45,552 nucleotides of DNA from Longilinea sp035560795 (GCA_035560795.1 DATMYV010000036.1:1-45552); one strand, 5' to 3'; positions 32,043-41,890 are shown, counted from the first letter of the stretch. Numbers and translations: made by a program. The notes: generated by a model not told the origin, from the sequence alone.

Positions 32043-33071
32043 TCAGGGAATGGCCCAGGTATTAAAATCCAGACGAATCCCGGCTGCATTCAAGTCGGCA
32101 AGTCTTGCGATGCCCGGCAAACCATGTTTGGTGTGATAACAGAAATAGGTTCCCAAAGGTAAATCAGCAATCACTACTGCATCAGAACCCTGGTCTACGC
32201 TTTGGCAGTCGCCTTGGCTCGGTATGGAATTACCGGCAATCCCAAGGATGGCGTTTGACTCTGGTTGCAATACGAACCGACTGCTGATAGTTTCGAGATG
32301 GAAATCGCCCTGCCCTGCCGGCACTTTTTCGCCAGTATCAAGGTCAATGCTTTCCCCAGATGAAAGGTCAACCGCACCTTGAACCAACAGGGTTGGAGTC
32401 GGTGTTGGTTCCGGCAATGCTGTTGGAATTGCGGTGGTTGTTTCTTCAACAATAATTTTCACCCAAAAAGGAGCGTTGCTGGCGGGACCAATCCCGAATA
32501 ATTTAGCTTCCGCATTGCGTAATTTCCAATAACTTTGCTTTAGGCCTGTATCTTCTGGGGCTGTTAAATCCACCGCGATATCGATGCTCTGGCCAGATTC
32601 AACCCGGTGCGAGAGACTTTGTGCCACAACCGGACCCAATTTATCACCGGAAAACCACACCACCGCAAAATCGGTAGTCCAGGGACAAGTCCCGGTATTT
32701 ATCAGCCGCCATACTTTGGTGAAAGAAGACCCGGCCGGGATAACTGTGTCATCCGGAATGGTTACATCGATCGGGCGGCCTGCGGCGGCCGAATTACAAG
32801 GGCCAGGTGGCGTCGGCGTTGCCGAGGGAATAAATGTTGTTTGCACAGTCGGAGATAACGTGACAACAGCCGCAGGATCCAGCGAAGGCTTGCTATCCAG
32901 AGCGGGTGATGTCAGGGTTGCCTCGGCCGTCTGGGTTAAGGAATTGGCAATTGTCTCAATTAATCCCGGTGTTACTACGGCAGTTGAAACTTGTAATGAA
33001 GGCTTCCAATCACAGGAGACCAAAGTGAAAGACATCAGACTTATGACGAACCAAAATAATCTTGTTTTCAT
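32043..33071 (-). CDS. Lipoprotein with NBR1-type Ig-like domain
   Basis: 342-aa secreted lipoprotein. Signal peptide with lipobox LVSC (Cys20), a Thr/Pro-rich linker, then an NBR1-like Ig domain at about 95-210 with PDDTVIPAGSSFTKVWRLINTGTCPWT and the GLKQSYWKLRN strand. A second Pro/Thr linker and a C-terminal beta-rich domain (about 235-342) with four Cys follow. Such proteins are common in Anaerolineae; their ligands are unknown. First gene of a pair with the sugar-phosphate isomerase. Confidence 0.82.
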   Translation of the reverse strand: MKTRLFWFVISLMSFTLVSCDWKPSLQVSTAVVTPGLIETIANSLTQTAEATLTSPALDSKPSLDPAAVVTLSPTVQTTFIPSATPTPPGPCNSAAAGRPIDVTIPDDTVIPAGSSFTKVWRLINTGTCPWTTDFAVVWFSGDKLGPVVAQSLSHRVESGQSIDIAVDLTAPEDTGLKQSYWKLRNAEAKLFGIGPASNAPFWVKIIVEETTTAIPTALPEPTPTPTLLVQGAVDLSSGESIDLDTGEKVPAGQGDFHLETISSRFVLQPESNAILGIAGNSIPSQGDCQSVDQGSDAVVIADLPLGTYFCYHTKHGLPGIARLADLNAAGIRLDFNTWAIP

Positions 33072-33245
33072 TAATTGATTGGTAAAGCTCCAATTTTTGA
33101 TTCTACTCCAAATTCAACGCTTTGTTTGGGTATAAAAAAAGGGTGAAAAATATTTATTGACTATTGGGGTAAAATATGGATATTACAAGCCAATTTGGTA
33201 ATTTTCAGTACTCTAAAAACAATGGTGCTTATTTGCAGGAGATAA

Positions 33246-34064
33246 ATGGTACCGCCAGTTGTTGAACCTCTGAAATTCCTTCAATTCTCTTCGGCAGGTT
33301 TTGAATCTGTCGAAACCAAGGTAATCGCTGAGAGACCGGTAGCCTTATTTGTAAACGGCGAATCCTGGTTAACCTTTATGTGCACGCCGACCCACCTGGA
33401 AGCGCTTGGAATTGGTTTTCTTTATAATGAGGGCATTATTGACAGGGCTGATGAAATTTCAGTAGTTCGGGTGTGCGAAGACGGCTGCCAGTTGGATGTT
33501 TGGCTTACCCGCGTTGTCGCCAGGCCGGATCACTGGCGGAGGACATCCGGCTGTACCGGGGGTGCCACATCAATTGAAACAACTACCCTTCAACCTGGGG
33601 TGTTTTCAAAGGACGACATTTCCCCTGAGATGATTCTGGCCGGCATGGATGATCTGCTGCGATCACAAGAGCTATACCGGTCTACGCGCGGCGTACATTG
33701 CTCGATGATGACCGATTGCGAGGGCACGGCAATTCTTGCGGAGGATATTGGGCGCCATAATACGCTGGACAAATTGGCAGGCCGATTATTGATCGAAAAT
33801 CCACCCCTGGCACGCCGTTTGATTTTTACCACTGGCCGGGTAAGTTCCGAGATGCTGCAAAAAACAGCCCGCCTATCCGCCCCAATGATTGTTTCCCGCA
33901 CATCGCCTACCGCCCTGTCGATCCATCTGGCGGAGGACTTGGGCATTACGCTGATCGGTTATGCCCGCCGGAACCAGTTTAATGTGTATACCCATCCCGA
34001 ACGATTGCAGCGATCTAAACTGGTAGTTGCAGTTCATCCAGAAACGGGAATGGAAATAGGCTAA
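33246..34064 (+). CDS. fdhD: Formate dehydrogenase accessory sulfurtransferase FdhD
   Basis: 272-aa protein that passes sulfur to the molybdenum cofactor of formate dehydrogenase. Recognised by THLEALGIGFLYNEGII, the Cys in TSGCTGG (instead of the CxxC of E. coli), LYRSTRGVHCSMM, DIGRHNTLDKLAGRLL and FTTGRVSSEMLQKTARL. The ATG at 33246 has AGGAG upstream. Its 3' end overlaps mobA by 4 bp (convergent), and the dehydrogenase genes start about 680 bp further on. Confidence 0.95.
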   Translation: MVPPVVEPLKFLQFSSAGFESVETKVIAERPVALFVNGESWLTFMCTPTHLEALGIGFLYNEGIIDRADEISVVRVCEDGCQLDVWLTRVVARPDHWRRTSGCTGGATSIETTTLQPGVFSKDDISPEMILAGMDDLLRSQELYRSTRGVHCSMMTDCEGTAILAEDIGRHNTLDKLAGRLLIENPPLARRLIFTTGRVSSEMLQKTARLSAPMIVSRTSPTALSIHLAEDLGITLIGYARRNQFNVYTHPERLQRSKLVVAVHPETGMEIG

Positions 34065-34660
34065 TCCACCATCCTCGCGAGAGCTTCCGCCTGATCCAAT
34101 TCTTCCAGTGTATTCACGTTTTGAAAAGCAATGCCGAGGGAATCAAATCTCTCGATCTCTTCTGCCCCTAAATATCTTACTTTAACCTGGGGAAGCCAGG
34201 ATATCAATCGTTTTTGTCCTTGCTCCAAAGCGCCTTTGATATGTGGCAGGCATGTTACTTTTCGATATACACTGTGGAAAGGCTCCCAGCCTTCAGCGAA
34301 TCCAGGAATAACTACATCCATGTTATCCTTGACTAGCAAATCCAATTGGTACTGCAAAAGCCCCCGATTGGCAAATGGCATATCGCAAGCCACCACCATT
34401 ACGAATGGATTTCTGGCAGCCCACAGTGCAGTATATAAACCGCCTAAAGCTCCCAGTCCAGGTAAAACATCCGCCACCACTGGAATATGCATTTCATTAA
34501 ATCCATCCATCTGGTTGGATGTTATGATTACCTCATCTGCCAAAGGCTTCAATCGTTCGATAACACGTTGAATCAAAGGCTGGCCCATGAAGGGAATGAG
34601 CGCCTTGTTTCGCCCCATTCGGCGGGATTCACCGCCAGCCTGAACAACTAAACTCACCAT
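34061..34660 (-). CDS. mobA: Molybdenum cofactor guanylyltransferase
   Basis: 199-aa nucleotidyltransferase that attaches GMP to molybdopterin, as needed by formate dehydrogenases of the DMSO-reductase family. Visible motifs: QAGGESRRMGRNKALIPFMGQPL at the N-terminus, VADVLPGLGALGGLYTAL and VVACDMPFANRGLL. It lies divergently from the dehydrogenase operon and convergently with fdhD. TATAAT on the minus strand (34677-34672) ends 11 bp before the ATG and no ribosome site is seen, so a very short leader is likely. Confidence 0.93.
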   Translation of the reverse strand: MVSLVVQAGGESRRMGRNKALIPFMGQPLIQRVIERLKPLADEVIITSNQMDGFNEMHIPVVADVLPGLGALGGLYTALWAARNPFVMVVACDMPFANRGLLQYQLDLLVKDNMDVVIPGFAEGWEPFHSVYRKVTCLPHIKGALEQGQKRLISWLPQVKVRYLGAEEIERFDSLGIAFQNVNTLEELDQAEALARMVD

Positions 34661-34742
34661 ATTTGTATATAATTATAATGCGATTTGTATGAATTACAGT
34701 TGGCCACCCTCACTGTGAAGCTTACCAAGCCAAGGAGCAAGC

Positions 34743-36497
34743 ATGGCCGAAATTGATTTATCTACCCTCCAACTGTTGCTCAGGGAATTTGAACTGCAAG
34801 GCCGCACCGCATTGCTGCCAGCCTTACACGCAGCCCAGGAAGTATATGGCTACATTCCTGAAGAAGCCGCAGCCGCCATCGGCAACACATTGAACGTTCC
34901 GCTGGCAGACGTTTTCGGAGTCATCGATTTTTATGCGATGTTCAACCGTAAACCGGTTGGAAAAACGGTCATTCACGTGTGCGGCGATCCTGCCTGCGCA
35001 ATGGCTGGGTCAGATGGTGTGATGAAAATGCTGTTTCAAAATGCCGCACACCACCGTGAGTCGGCACAGGCCGATGACACCATCACTGTCGACCGGGCAG
35101 CCTGCCTGGGATTATGCGAGCATGCCCCGGCATTGCTCATTCAGGGTGCAGCGGTGCCCAATGCAGATAAACAGTCCTGGGACGACCTGGTAAGCGGTAA
35201 AGCAGGCCGGCCATTTTCGGTTGTCGGCGGGGATCTGAAATTGCTCACGGTAAACTGCGGCAAGGGACATGTGACGAATATTCAACGGTACATGGAAGGC
35301 GGCGGTTACTCCATGCTGCGAAAAGCATTGTCCAGACTGCCGCAAGATCTGATCGCTGAAGTAAAAGCGGCCGGTTTGGTGGGACGGGGAGGGGCTGCCT
35401 TCCCGACTGGAGTGAAATGGGAGGCGGTTGCTGCCTCTGAGGCGCCTGAAAAATACGTCGTTTGCAACGCGGATGAAGCGGAACCCGGCACCTTTAAAGA
35501 CCGGGTAATAATCGAAGACGACCCTCACCGCGTCCTGGAGGGAATCATTCTGTGTGCCTTCGCCATCGGGGCGCATAAGGGCTATATCTACATCCGCGGC
35601 GAATATACGATGCAGCATTTGATTCTGCGTGCTGCCATCAGCGAGGCCAGGCAGGCTGGCATTCTGGGTAAAAATATCCTGTGGAGTGGGTTCGATTTTG
35701 ATATTGAAGTACGCCGAGGGGCTGGGGCTTATATTTGCGGTGAGGAAACAGCCTTATTTGAATCAATTGAGGGTAAACGCGGTTTTCCAAGAATAAAGCC
35801 CCCATTTCCCACAACATATGGTCTGTTCGGTAAACCAACGGTTATCAATAATGTTGAAACCCTGGTCAATATCCCTTTGATCCTACAAATAGGCGCAGCT
35901 GCATACCGGCAACTCGGCACTGAGAAGTCTCCTGGTCCCAAGCTTTTCTGTCTCTCCGGCGATATCGTCCGTCCTGGTCTGTACGAAGTACCATTTGGCG
36001 TCACTTTCCGCCATCTGCTCGACGACCTGGCCGGCGGGATGCGCCCGGGCAGAAAATTTCAGGCAGCATTGTTTGGCGGCGCAGCCGGAGCTTTCGCCGT
36101 GGCAAAGGATCTGGATGTGCGCCTGACGTTTGAAGACCTGCGGGCTGCGGGTTTACCGCTTGGCTCCGGGGTGATCACCGTGTTCGATGAGACCCGCAAT
36201 ATGGTTGATATTCTCCTGCGCCTTGGACATTTTTTTGCGGATGAATCTTGCGGCAAGTGCTACCCCTGTCAATTGGGTACCCAAAGACAGTACGAGATTT
36301 TACAGCGCCTGGCCGCTGGAAAGGCACTCCCAGGCGATAAAGAGCGCCTTCTGGATGTGGGCTGGACCATGACTGACGCATCTTTGTGCGGGTTGGGGCA
36401 AACAGCCGCATCCGCAGTTTTGAGCGCGGTGCGCTTATGGCCTGAACTGTTTGAATTCCCTGAAAACGTCAAATCCCCGACAGGAGGGCAAGCATGA
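34743..36497 (+). CDS. Fused NuoE-NuoF-type diaphorase subunit of formate dehydrogenase
   Basis: 584-aa fusion. Residues 1-150 are a NuoE thioredoxin-like [2Fe-2S] domain with C80, C85, C121 and C125. Residues 165-575 are a NuoF domain: FMN/NAD site GRGGAAFPTGVKW (214-226), CNADEAEPGTFKDR, GAGAYICGEETAL, and the [4Fe-4S] set C503-x2-C506-x2-C509 with C549. It would pass electrons from formate to NAD(P)+ or accept them in an electron-bifurcating complex. It shares ATGA overlaps with the two genes after it, and starts the operon behind a TATAAT at 34674-34679. Confidence 0.92.
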   Translation: MAEIDLSTLQLLLREFELQGRTALLPALHAAQEVYGYIPEEAAAAIGNTLNVPLADVFGVIDFYAMFNRKPVGKTVIHVCGDPACAMAGSDGVMKMLFQNAAHHRESAQADDTITVDRAACLGLCEHAPALLIQGAAVPNADKQSWDDLVSGKAGRPFSVVGGDLKLLTVNCGKGHVTNIQRYMEGGGYSMLRKALSRLPQDLIAEVKAAGLVGRGGAAFPTGVKWEAVAASEAPEKYVVCNADEAEPGTFKDRVIIEDDPHRVLEGIILCAFAIGAHKGYIYIRGEYTMQHLILRAAISEARQAGILGKNILWSGFDFDIEVRRGAGAYICGEETALFESIEGKRGFPRIKPPFPTTYGLFGKPTVINNVETLVNIPLILQIGAAAYRQLGTEKSPGPKLFCLSGDIVRPGLYEVPFGVTFRHLLDDLAGGMRPGRKFQAALFGGAAGAFAVAKDLDVRLTFEDLRAAGLPLGSGVITVFDETRNMVDILLRLGHFFADESCGKCYPCQLGTQRQYEILQRLAAGKALPGDKERLLDVGWTMTDASLCGLGQTAASAVLSAVRLWPELFEFPENVKSPTGGQA

Positions 36498-37237
36498 CAG
36501 CACCGATTTCGCTAACCATTGATGGACAGGCTGTCACTGCCCCGGAAGGCACCACAATTCTCAAAGCTGCAGCTGAGATCGGGGTGGCCATCCCAACCAT
36601 TTGCTACCATGATTATTGTTCTTCCAATGCCCTCTGCCGCATCTGTGTGGTTGAGGTGGAAGGCTCGCGGACGCTGGTGCCTGCCTGTGTCGCTAGAGTC
36701 AGCGAAGGCATGCGGGTCAGCACGCGCACCGAACGCGTGATGCGAGCCCGCCGGACAATTCTGGAAATGCTGGCTTCCACCGTGGATCTGAGCGAAGCAA
36801 CGGACATCCAGGCTTACATGACAGAATATTCTGTCCAGGGCAGCCGCTTCCCAGATGCTGAGCAGCGGGTGTCACCCATTTTGGATGATAACCCGATGTA
36901 TATCCGGGATTATTCCAAATGCATCCTGTGTTGGCGCTGCGTCCAGGTTTGTGCGGATGATGCGCAATATACTTATGCCATTAATTTTACCAAGCGCGGA
37001 TTTGAAACCCAAATTGGGACTTTCTTCGACAAACCCCTGCCGGAGACATCCTGTGTTTTTTGCGGCCAATGCGTGGCTGTCTGCCCGACCGGCGCGTTAA
37101 AACCCAAACGCCAATGGTTGCTGGAACAAGGCGACACCCCCGACGAAATCATGTCCCTCACACGAACCGAACGCCGGCGCCGCATGCGCCGGGTAACTGC
37201 AGATGATCAGCAGTTAACCTCAGGAGGTCAATCATGA
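36494..37237 (+). CDS. Ferredoxin-type [2Fe-2S]/2x[4Fe-4S] subunit (NuoG N-terminal-like)
   Basis: 247-aa electron-transfer subunit. N-terminal plant-type [2Fe-2S] domain uses C37, C48, C51 and C65. A NuoG-like helical segment follows, then two [4Fe-4S] binding motifs: C143-x2-C146-x2-C149-x3-C153 and C187-x2-C190-x2-C193-x3-C197. It bridges the diaphorase subunit and the catalytic subunit. Overlaps both neighbours by 4 bp, which indicates equimolar translation. The Arg-rich tail has no recognised function. Confidence 0.92.
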   Translation: MTAPISLTIDGQAVTAPEGTTILKAAAEIGVAIPTICYHDYCSSNALCRICVVEVEGSRTLVPACVARVSEGMRVSTRTERVMRARRTILEMLASTVDLSEATDIQAYMTEYSVQGSRFPDAEQRVSPILDDNPMYIRDYSKCILCWRCVQVCADDAQYTYAINFTKRGFETQIGTFFDKPLPETSCVFCGQCVAVCPTGALKPKRQWLLEQGDTPDEIMSLTRTERRRRMRRVTADDQQLTSGGQS

Positions 37238-39396
37238 CGCTCCAAGACCGTGTAGTCTCCACCACCTGTCCATTTTGCGGCGTAGGATGCACCCTGCAAT
37301 TGCACATCCAGGATGACTTCATCTACCAGGTAACTTCGCCGTTTGATTCAGTGGTCAATCACGGTAACTTATGCGTTAAAGGCCGTTTTAGTTACGATTT
37401 TATCTATAACCAGAAGCGCATTACCTCCCCACTCATCCGCCGAAAGCCGCAAACGCCCGGCGCCCGCACCCAGGCTTTCGATATCGCTGAGTGGCGCGAA
37501 GCCAGCTGGGATGAGGCGTTGGATTTAATCGCTGACCGTATGGTCGAAATCTACAAACGCGACGGTTCACATGCCCTGGCAGCCTATTGCTGCGCGAAAG
37601 CCACCAACGAAGATAATTATCTGTTGGAAAAACTCTTCCGTGCCCTCTTCCGGACCAATCACATCGATCATTGCACGCGCTTATGTCATGCCGCATCGGT
37701 CGTGGCGCTTCAAATGGCGGTTGGTTCGTCAGCCATGAGCAACACCGCCGCCGAGGTTGCATTGAACGATGTCTTTATCGTGACCGGCTCAAATACCACC
37801 GAAAACCACCCGATCATTGCGCTTCAGATGAAAGCGGCCGTACAAAAGAACGGTGCGAAACTGATTGTGGTCGACCCACGCCGGGTTGAGATGGTCAATT
37901 ACGCCACCCTGTGGCTGCCGGAAAAACCTGGCAGCGATATCGCCATATTCTCTGCGATGGCGCACGTCATCCTCAAGGAGAAGCTCTTCAACCAGGGCTT
38001 TATCGATCAACGCACCGAGAATTTCGAAGCATTTGCCGCATCGATGGAAAAATTTACCCCGGAATATGCGGAGGGCGTTTCAGGGGTCGACCGAAATTTG
38101 ATTATCGAAGCCGCAAGATTGTACGGCAATGCCAAGAATGCGGCCATCTACTGGTCGCTCGGCATTCCTGAACATTCGCACGGCACAGCCAACGCCCTGT
38201 CCCTCATCAACCTGGCATTGCTCACTGGCAATATTGGCCGCCCTGGTACGGGTCTCAACCCGTTGCGCGGACAAAACAATGTTCAGGGCGCCTCCGACAT
38301 GGGCGCGATGCCGTGGCATTATCCCGGGTATCAACGCGTCGATGACGAGCAAAACGCGCAGAAATTTGAACAGGCCTGGCATGTAGAACCAGGCGGGTTA
38401 AACCGCCAGTTGGGCCTGACCACCACGGAAATTGTCAGCGCCATTGGACCCAACGGCGTCCGTTCGCTCTATATCATGGGTGAGAATCCAATGATGTCCG
38501 AGCCGAACCTCAACCATACCCGCCATAAGCTCGAGCAATTGGAATTCATTGTTGCCCAGGATATTTTTATCAACGAATCCGGCGCTTATGCGGATATCTT
38601 CCTGCCGGCCACCACCTGGGCTGAAAAAGATGGAACGTTCACCAATACAGACCGCAGGGTGCAGCGGGTCCGCCAGGCCATTCAGCCGCGCGGTCAATCG
38701 CGGGCTGATTGGCAAATCATTTGCGATCTGGCTAAAAAATTGGAAGCCCGGCTGGGTCGTCCGAACACTGCCAAATGGGATTATGAAAGCCCTGCGGAAG
38801 TTATGCAGGAAATTGGCAGCGTGATTCCAGATTACCGGGGGATCACCTATGCGCGCATCGAAAAAACCGGCATTCAGGTACCCGCCTGGGATGAAACCCA
38901 TCCCGGCACGCCCTATCTATTTGCCGAGCGCTTCCCGCGCGGCCGGGGGAAATTCCATGCCTTGGAAGATGCCGGAATGGCCGAAATGCCCGACGAAGAA
39001 TATCCGCTCATCCTCACCACGGGCCGCGTGCTGGAACACTGGCACGGCGGTACCCTCACGCGGCATTCCTGGCTGGATGATCTGTTTCCTGAAGCCTTGA
39101 TGGAAATCAACCCCGCGGATGCAGCCCGCCTGGAAATCCCGGATGGCAGCGCGGTACGGGTTACATCCCGCCGCGGGTCAATCGTCCTGCATGCCAGGGT
39201 TACCCAAAAGACCACTCCAGGCGTGGTATTCATTCCATTCCACTTTGCCGAAGCCGCAGCCAATCTGCTTACCCAGGATGTGATCGATCCACAGGCAAAA
39301 ATACCGGAATATAAAGCTTGCGCAGTAAGGGTTGTTCCTGCCAGTGAATCGGAATTGATGAATCCAGACGCGCGCCAGGTCCGCGGTCGCTACTAA
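37234..39396 (+). CDS. fdhA: Formate dehydrogenase catalytic subunit (molybdopterin, Cys-type)
   Basis: 720-aa molybdopterin oxidoreductase that oxidises formate to CO2. [4Fe-4S] ligands are C12, C15, C19 and C47 (TTCPFCGVGC...NLCVKG). The likely metal ligand is C151 in HCTRLCHAASV, encoded by TGT, so this is a cysteine enzyme rather than a selenoprotein. MGENPMMSEP and NTDRRVQRVRQA mark the cofactor-binding core, and the C-terminal MopB domain has GRVLEHWHGGTLTR. Last gene of the three-gene operon. fdhD and mobA next door support the formate dehydrogenase reading over nitrate reductase. Confidence 0.93.
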   Translation: MTLQDRVVSTTCPFCGVGCTLQLHIQDDFIYQVTSPFDSVVNHGNLCVKGRFSYDFIYNQKRITSPLIRRKPQTPGARTQAFDIAEWREASWDEALDLIADRMVEIYKRDGSHALAAYCCAKATNEDNYLLEKLFRALFRTNHIDHCTRLCHAASVVALQMAVGSSAMSNTAAEVALNDVFIVTGSNTTENHPIIALQMKAAVQKNGAKLIVVDPRRVEMVNYATLWLPEKPGSDIAIFSAMAHVILKEKLFNQGFIDQRTENFEAFAASMEKFTPEYAEGVSGVDRNLIIEAARLYGNAKNAAIYWSLGIPEHSHGTANALSLINLALLTGNIGRPGTGLNPLRGQNNVQGASDMGAMPWHYPGYQRVDDEQNAQKFEQAWHVEPGGLNRQLGLTTTEIVSAIGPNGVRSLYIMGENPMMSEPNLNHTRHKLEQLEFIVAQDIFINESGAYADIFLPATTWAEKDGTFTNTDRRVQRVRQAIQPRGQSRADWQIICDLAKKLEARLGRPNTAKWDYESPAEVMQEIGSVIPDYRGITYARIEKTGIQVPAWDETHPGTPYLFAERFPRGRGKFHALEDAGMAEMPDEEYPLILTTGRVLEHWHGGTLTRHSWLDDLFPEALMEINPADAARLEIPDGSAVRVTSRRGSIVLHARVTQKTTPGVVFIPFHFAEAAANLLTQDVIDPQAKIPEYKACAVRVVPASESELMNPDARQVRGRY

Positions 39397-39486
39397 GAAA
39401 ACGCATAGCAAATTAGGTCGGCATTGCTGCTGTTTTTTTTTCCAATAATGTAGTATTCTTTATCTGACCGCAACGAAACTACAACC

Positions 39487-41439
39487 ATGTCCAGTCCAGC
39501 GATCGACTCCCTTCTAAACGAAAGTCAGATAAAAGAATCAACCGGCGATCTGAAAGGTGCTGCAGAATCGGCCAGAGAGGCACTCAAGCTGGCGCGCAGT
39601 GCAAAAGACAAACCGGTTAGTTCACGGATTCTCCTGCGTTCCACCGTCCTGGCGTACCGTCTTGGCGAATATGAAGAAGGCCGCCAGCTTGCAGAAGAAG
39701 TTCTGGCGCAGTCTCCCAATCCACAGGACCAGGTCGACGCCCTCATTTCTCTGGGCATTATCGAAGCCGAAACCAACGACCTTCAAACTGCCGAAGCCCA
39801 TTTTTACCAGGCTGCTGAGATCAGCCGGACCATTCAATATTCTGCCGGGCTGGCCCGTGCGCTGCACAACCAGGCCGCATCGATTTACTTTATCGAAGGC
39901 AAGTTCACGCTGGCATTGGCTGCCATGGAAGAAGCCAACCAGCAAAAAATGGATAACGGCGACGAGACGTGGGGATTGCCCTATCTGCAAACGATTACCT
40001 ATCAAACGACCGGCGATCGTAAACGTGCGCGCGAAGCTCTGGATGCTTATTTGCCCATTGTCCGCCCTGGAACGCGCATAGCTGGCGGCTATTATTATCT
40101 ATGGTCGCGCATGTCACTCGATGAAGAAGAAATCGAGAAAGCCGAAGAATATCTTTACCTGGCCCTGCGCATCGCCAATCAGAGCGGTTCACCGGATTTG
40201 AATGTATCCGTACGGCTGGAATACAGCCGGATGTTCCGCATGCGCGGGGAACCAGCCACCGCCAGAACCTGGGCTGAAGACGCCTATCGACATGCGCAGC
40301 GCATTCAATCAGTCTATTTTTGCGGCCAGGCCCTGGTGGAACGCGCACGCACCGCCTGGGAGACGGATGATCACCGGCAGGCGTTCCTTTTTATCAACGA
40401 AGCCATTCAGCAATTCACCCGCATCACCGCTGACTATGAGCTGGCTTACGCCCGTTTGCTTAAGGCTGCCTGGCTATCGCTTGAGGACCAGCCATCTGCC
40501 ATTCAGACCTGGCAGGAAGCCGTCAAATCAATCCTACAGGGCGGATACACCTTTATCCTTGAACGGGAACGCAAACTGGCCTTCCCTTTGATAGCACGCT
40601 ACATGCGCAGCCGCGATACGGATGCCCGCCAGCCGGCGGAAGCCTTGATGCAACACATCGATAAAATCACTCCGCCTGCTTTGCGCATTTACGGTCTCGG
40701 GCAGTTCCGCGTCCTGCAGGGGCGACGCCCGGTCGCAGATGCACTCTGGCAACGCCGCAAAGCTGGCGAGATGTTTCGCTACCTGCTGCTTCAACCTGGC
40801 CATTCCGCCAGCCGGGAAGTGATTCTGGAAGAGCTTTGGCCTGATCATCCTCTCACCACCAGCCAGGACCTCTTCCATCAGGCCACATCCACCTTACGCC
40901 ATATCCTTGAACCCGACTTGCCGGAAAAATTCCCCTCGCGCTACCTGACAGTGGAAGGCGAGCGGGTTTTCATCAACCTCCCGCATGGTTCGATGATCGA
41001 TTTCGAGCATTTCGAACAGGAACTCCCCATTGCGCTGCAATCCCGTCAGGTCGGACGCATGCAGGAGGCATTGGCGCTGTATACGGACGATCTATTTCCT
41101 ATGGATCTCTATCTGGATTGGTCCGCCACGCGCCGGCAGGAACTGGTCGATTTATACCTGCGCGGTTTGCTGGTCCTTGGTCAGGCCTACCTCGAGCAAC
41201 AGCGTTACGACCAGGCCGCAAATTGCGCATTAAAAATCTTACAGCGTGATATCTGGAATGAAGATGCCACCCTGTTGGTTATGCAGGGCTACCTCGGATT
41301 GAACAGTGCCCCGCGTGCGATGAGTCTTTATCAAAAGCTCGAAAAAACACTCAAAGAAGACCTTGACCTGCTGCCGCGTTCGGATATCCGCCAACTTGCC
41401 GAAACCATTAAAAGCTCGCGGTTAAATTCAACTAACTGA
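39487..41439 (+). CDS. TPR plus winged-helix plus BTAD transcriptional regulator (SARP-like)
   Basis: 650-aa regulator. Residues 1-370 are TPR-like helical repeats. Residues 395-480 look like an OmpR-type winged helix (LRIYGLGQFRVLQGRRPVADALWQRRKAGEMFRYLLLQPGHSASREVILEELWPD). Residues 490-645 are a BTAD domain (DFEHFEQELPIAL..., ARRYD/ANCALKILQRDIWNEDATLLVMQGYLGL). The order with TPRs in front of the DNA-binding part is unlike classic Streptomyces SARPs, where wHTH-BTAD is N-terminal, but is frequent in Chloroflexota. Targets unknown. A small companion protein follows at 85 bp. Confidence 0.88.
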   Translation: MSSPAIDSLLNESQIKESTGDLKGAAESAREALKLARSAKDKPVSSRILLRSTVLAYRLGEYEEGRQLAEEVLAQSPNPQDQVDALISLGIIEAETNDLQTAEAHFYQAAEISRTIQYSAGLARALHNQAASIYFIEGKFTLALAAMEEANQQKMDNGDETWGLPYLQTITYQTTGDRKRAREALDAYLPIVRPGTRIAGGYYYLWSRMSLDEEEIEKAEEYLYLALRIANQSGSPDLNVSVRLEYSRMFRMRGEPATARTWAEDAYRHAQRIQSVYFCGQALVERARTAWETDDHRQAFLFINEAIQQFTRITADYELAYARLLKAAWLSLEDQPSAIQTWQEAVKSILQGGYTFILERERKLAFPLIARYMRSRDTDARQPAEALMQHIDKITPPALRIYGLGQFRVLQGRRPVADALWQRRKAGEMFRYLLLQPGHSASREVILEELWPDHPLTTSQDLFHQATSTLRHILEPDLPEKFPSRYLTVEGERVFINLPHGSMIDFEHFEQELPIALQSRQVGRMQEALALYTDDLFPMDLYLDWSATRRQELVDLYLRGLLVLGQAYLEQQRYDQAANCALKILQRDIWNEDATLLVMQGYLGLNSAPRAMSLYQKLEKTLKEDLDLLPRSDIRQLAETIKSSRLNSTN

Positions 41440-41524
41440 TTTGTATAGACAGCCCGCTTTTCGACAATAATTTTGTCAGTCTGCTGTCAGTATGCCCTGC
41501 TATCCTAATCATAGAGGTTCATGG

Positions 41525-41743
41525 ATGCGCAGGAAATCGACATTTCTACTCACAATCCTACCTGCAGAAACATCAGAACAGGAACTTCACGGCAGTCTTA
41601 AAGCTGTTGCTGATGGTAGTTCGGCTACCTTTTCAAACCTGAATGAGCTCTACCAGTTGATCCATAGAGCCATCACTGACCAGGGTGAGGAAACGCCGAA
41701 GAAGCACGCAGCTATGCAGTCGAGTCCATCGCATAGTTCCTGA
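41525..41743 (+). CDS. Small protein following the BTAD regulator
   Basis: 72-aa protein (MRRKSTFLLTILPAE...GSLKAVADGSSATFSNLNELYQLIHRAITDQ). The pattern G-x-L-x-x-V-x-x-G-x-x-x-x-F-x-x-L-x-E-L is one I associate with short proteins found near BTAD/TPR regulators in Chloroflexota; no function known. The ATG at 41525 is preferred over 41492 because GAGG lies 9 nt upstream and the family pattern begins there. A strong terminator follows. Confidence 0.65.
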   Translation: MRRKSTFLLTILPAETSEQELHGSLKAVADGSSATFSNLNELYQLIHRAITDQGEETPKKHAAMQSSPSHSS

Positions 41744-41801
41744 CCTCGTTTTCGACAAAATTTCGTTTTCGGTGCGCTTTACAGGGGAACGTACCGAAAA
41801 C

Positions 41802-41836
41802 AAAACCCCCTGGCCGGTTTGGCCAGGGGGTTTTGA
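41802..41836 (+). terminator. Strong intrinsic terminator
   Basis: A perfect 14-bp stem (AAAACCCCCTGGCC with GGCCAGGGGGTTTT), 5-nt loop, T-run in the right arm, 59 bp after the small protein. Confidence 0.9.
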
Positions 41837-41890
41837 ATTTCATATATACTTATCCTGATCCATTTTCATGCACAGGGTGGGAGATTGAGC

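Noticed and set aside
37684..37690. Selenocysteine in the formate dehydrogenase catalytic site
   Set aside because: The active-site codon is TGT (Cys151), not TGA, and no SECIS-like hairpin is needed.
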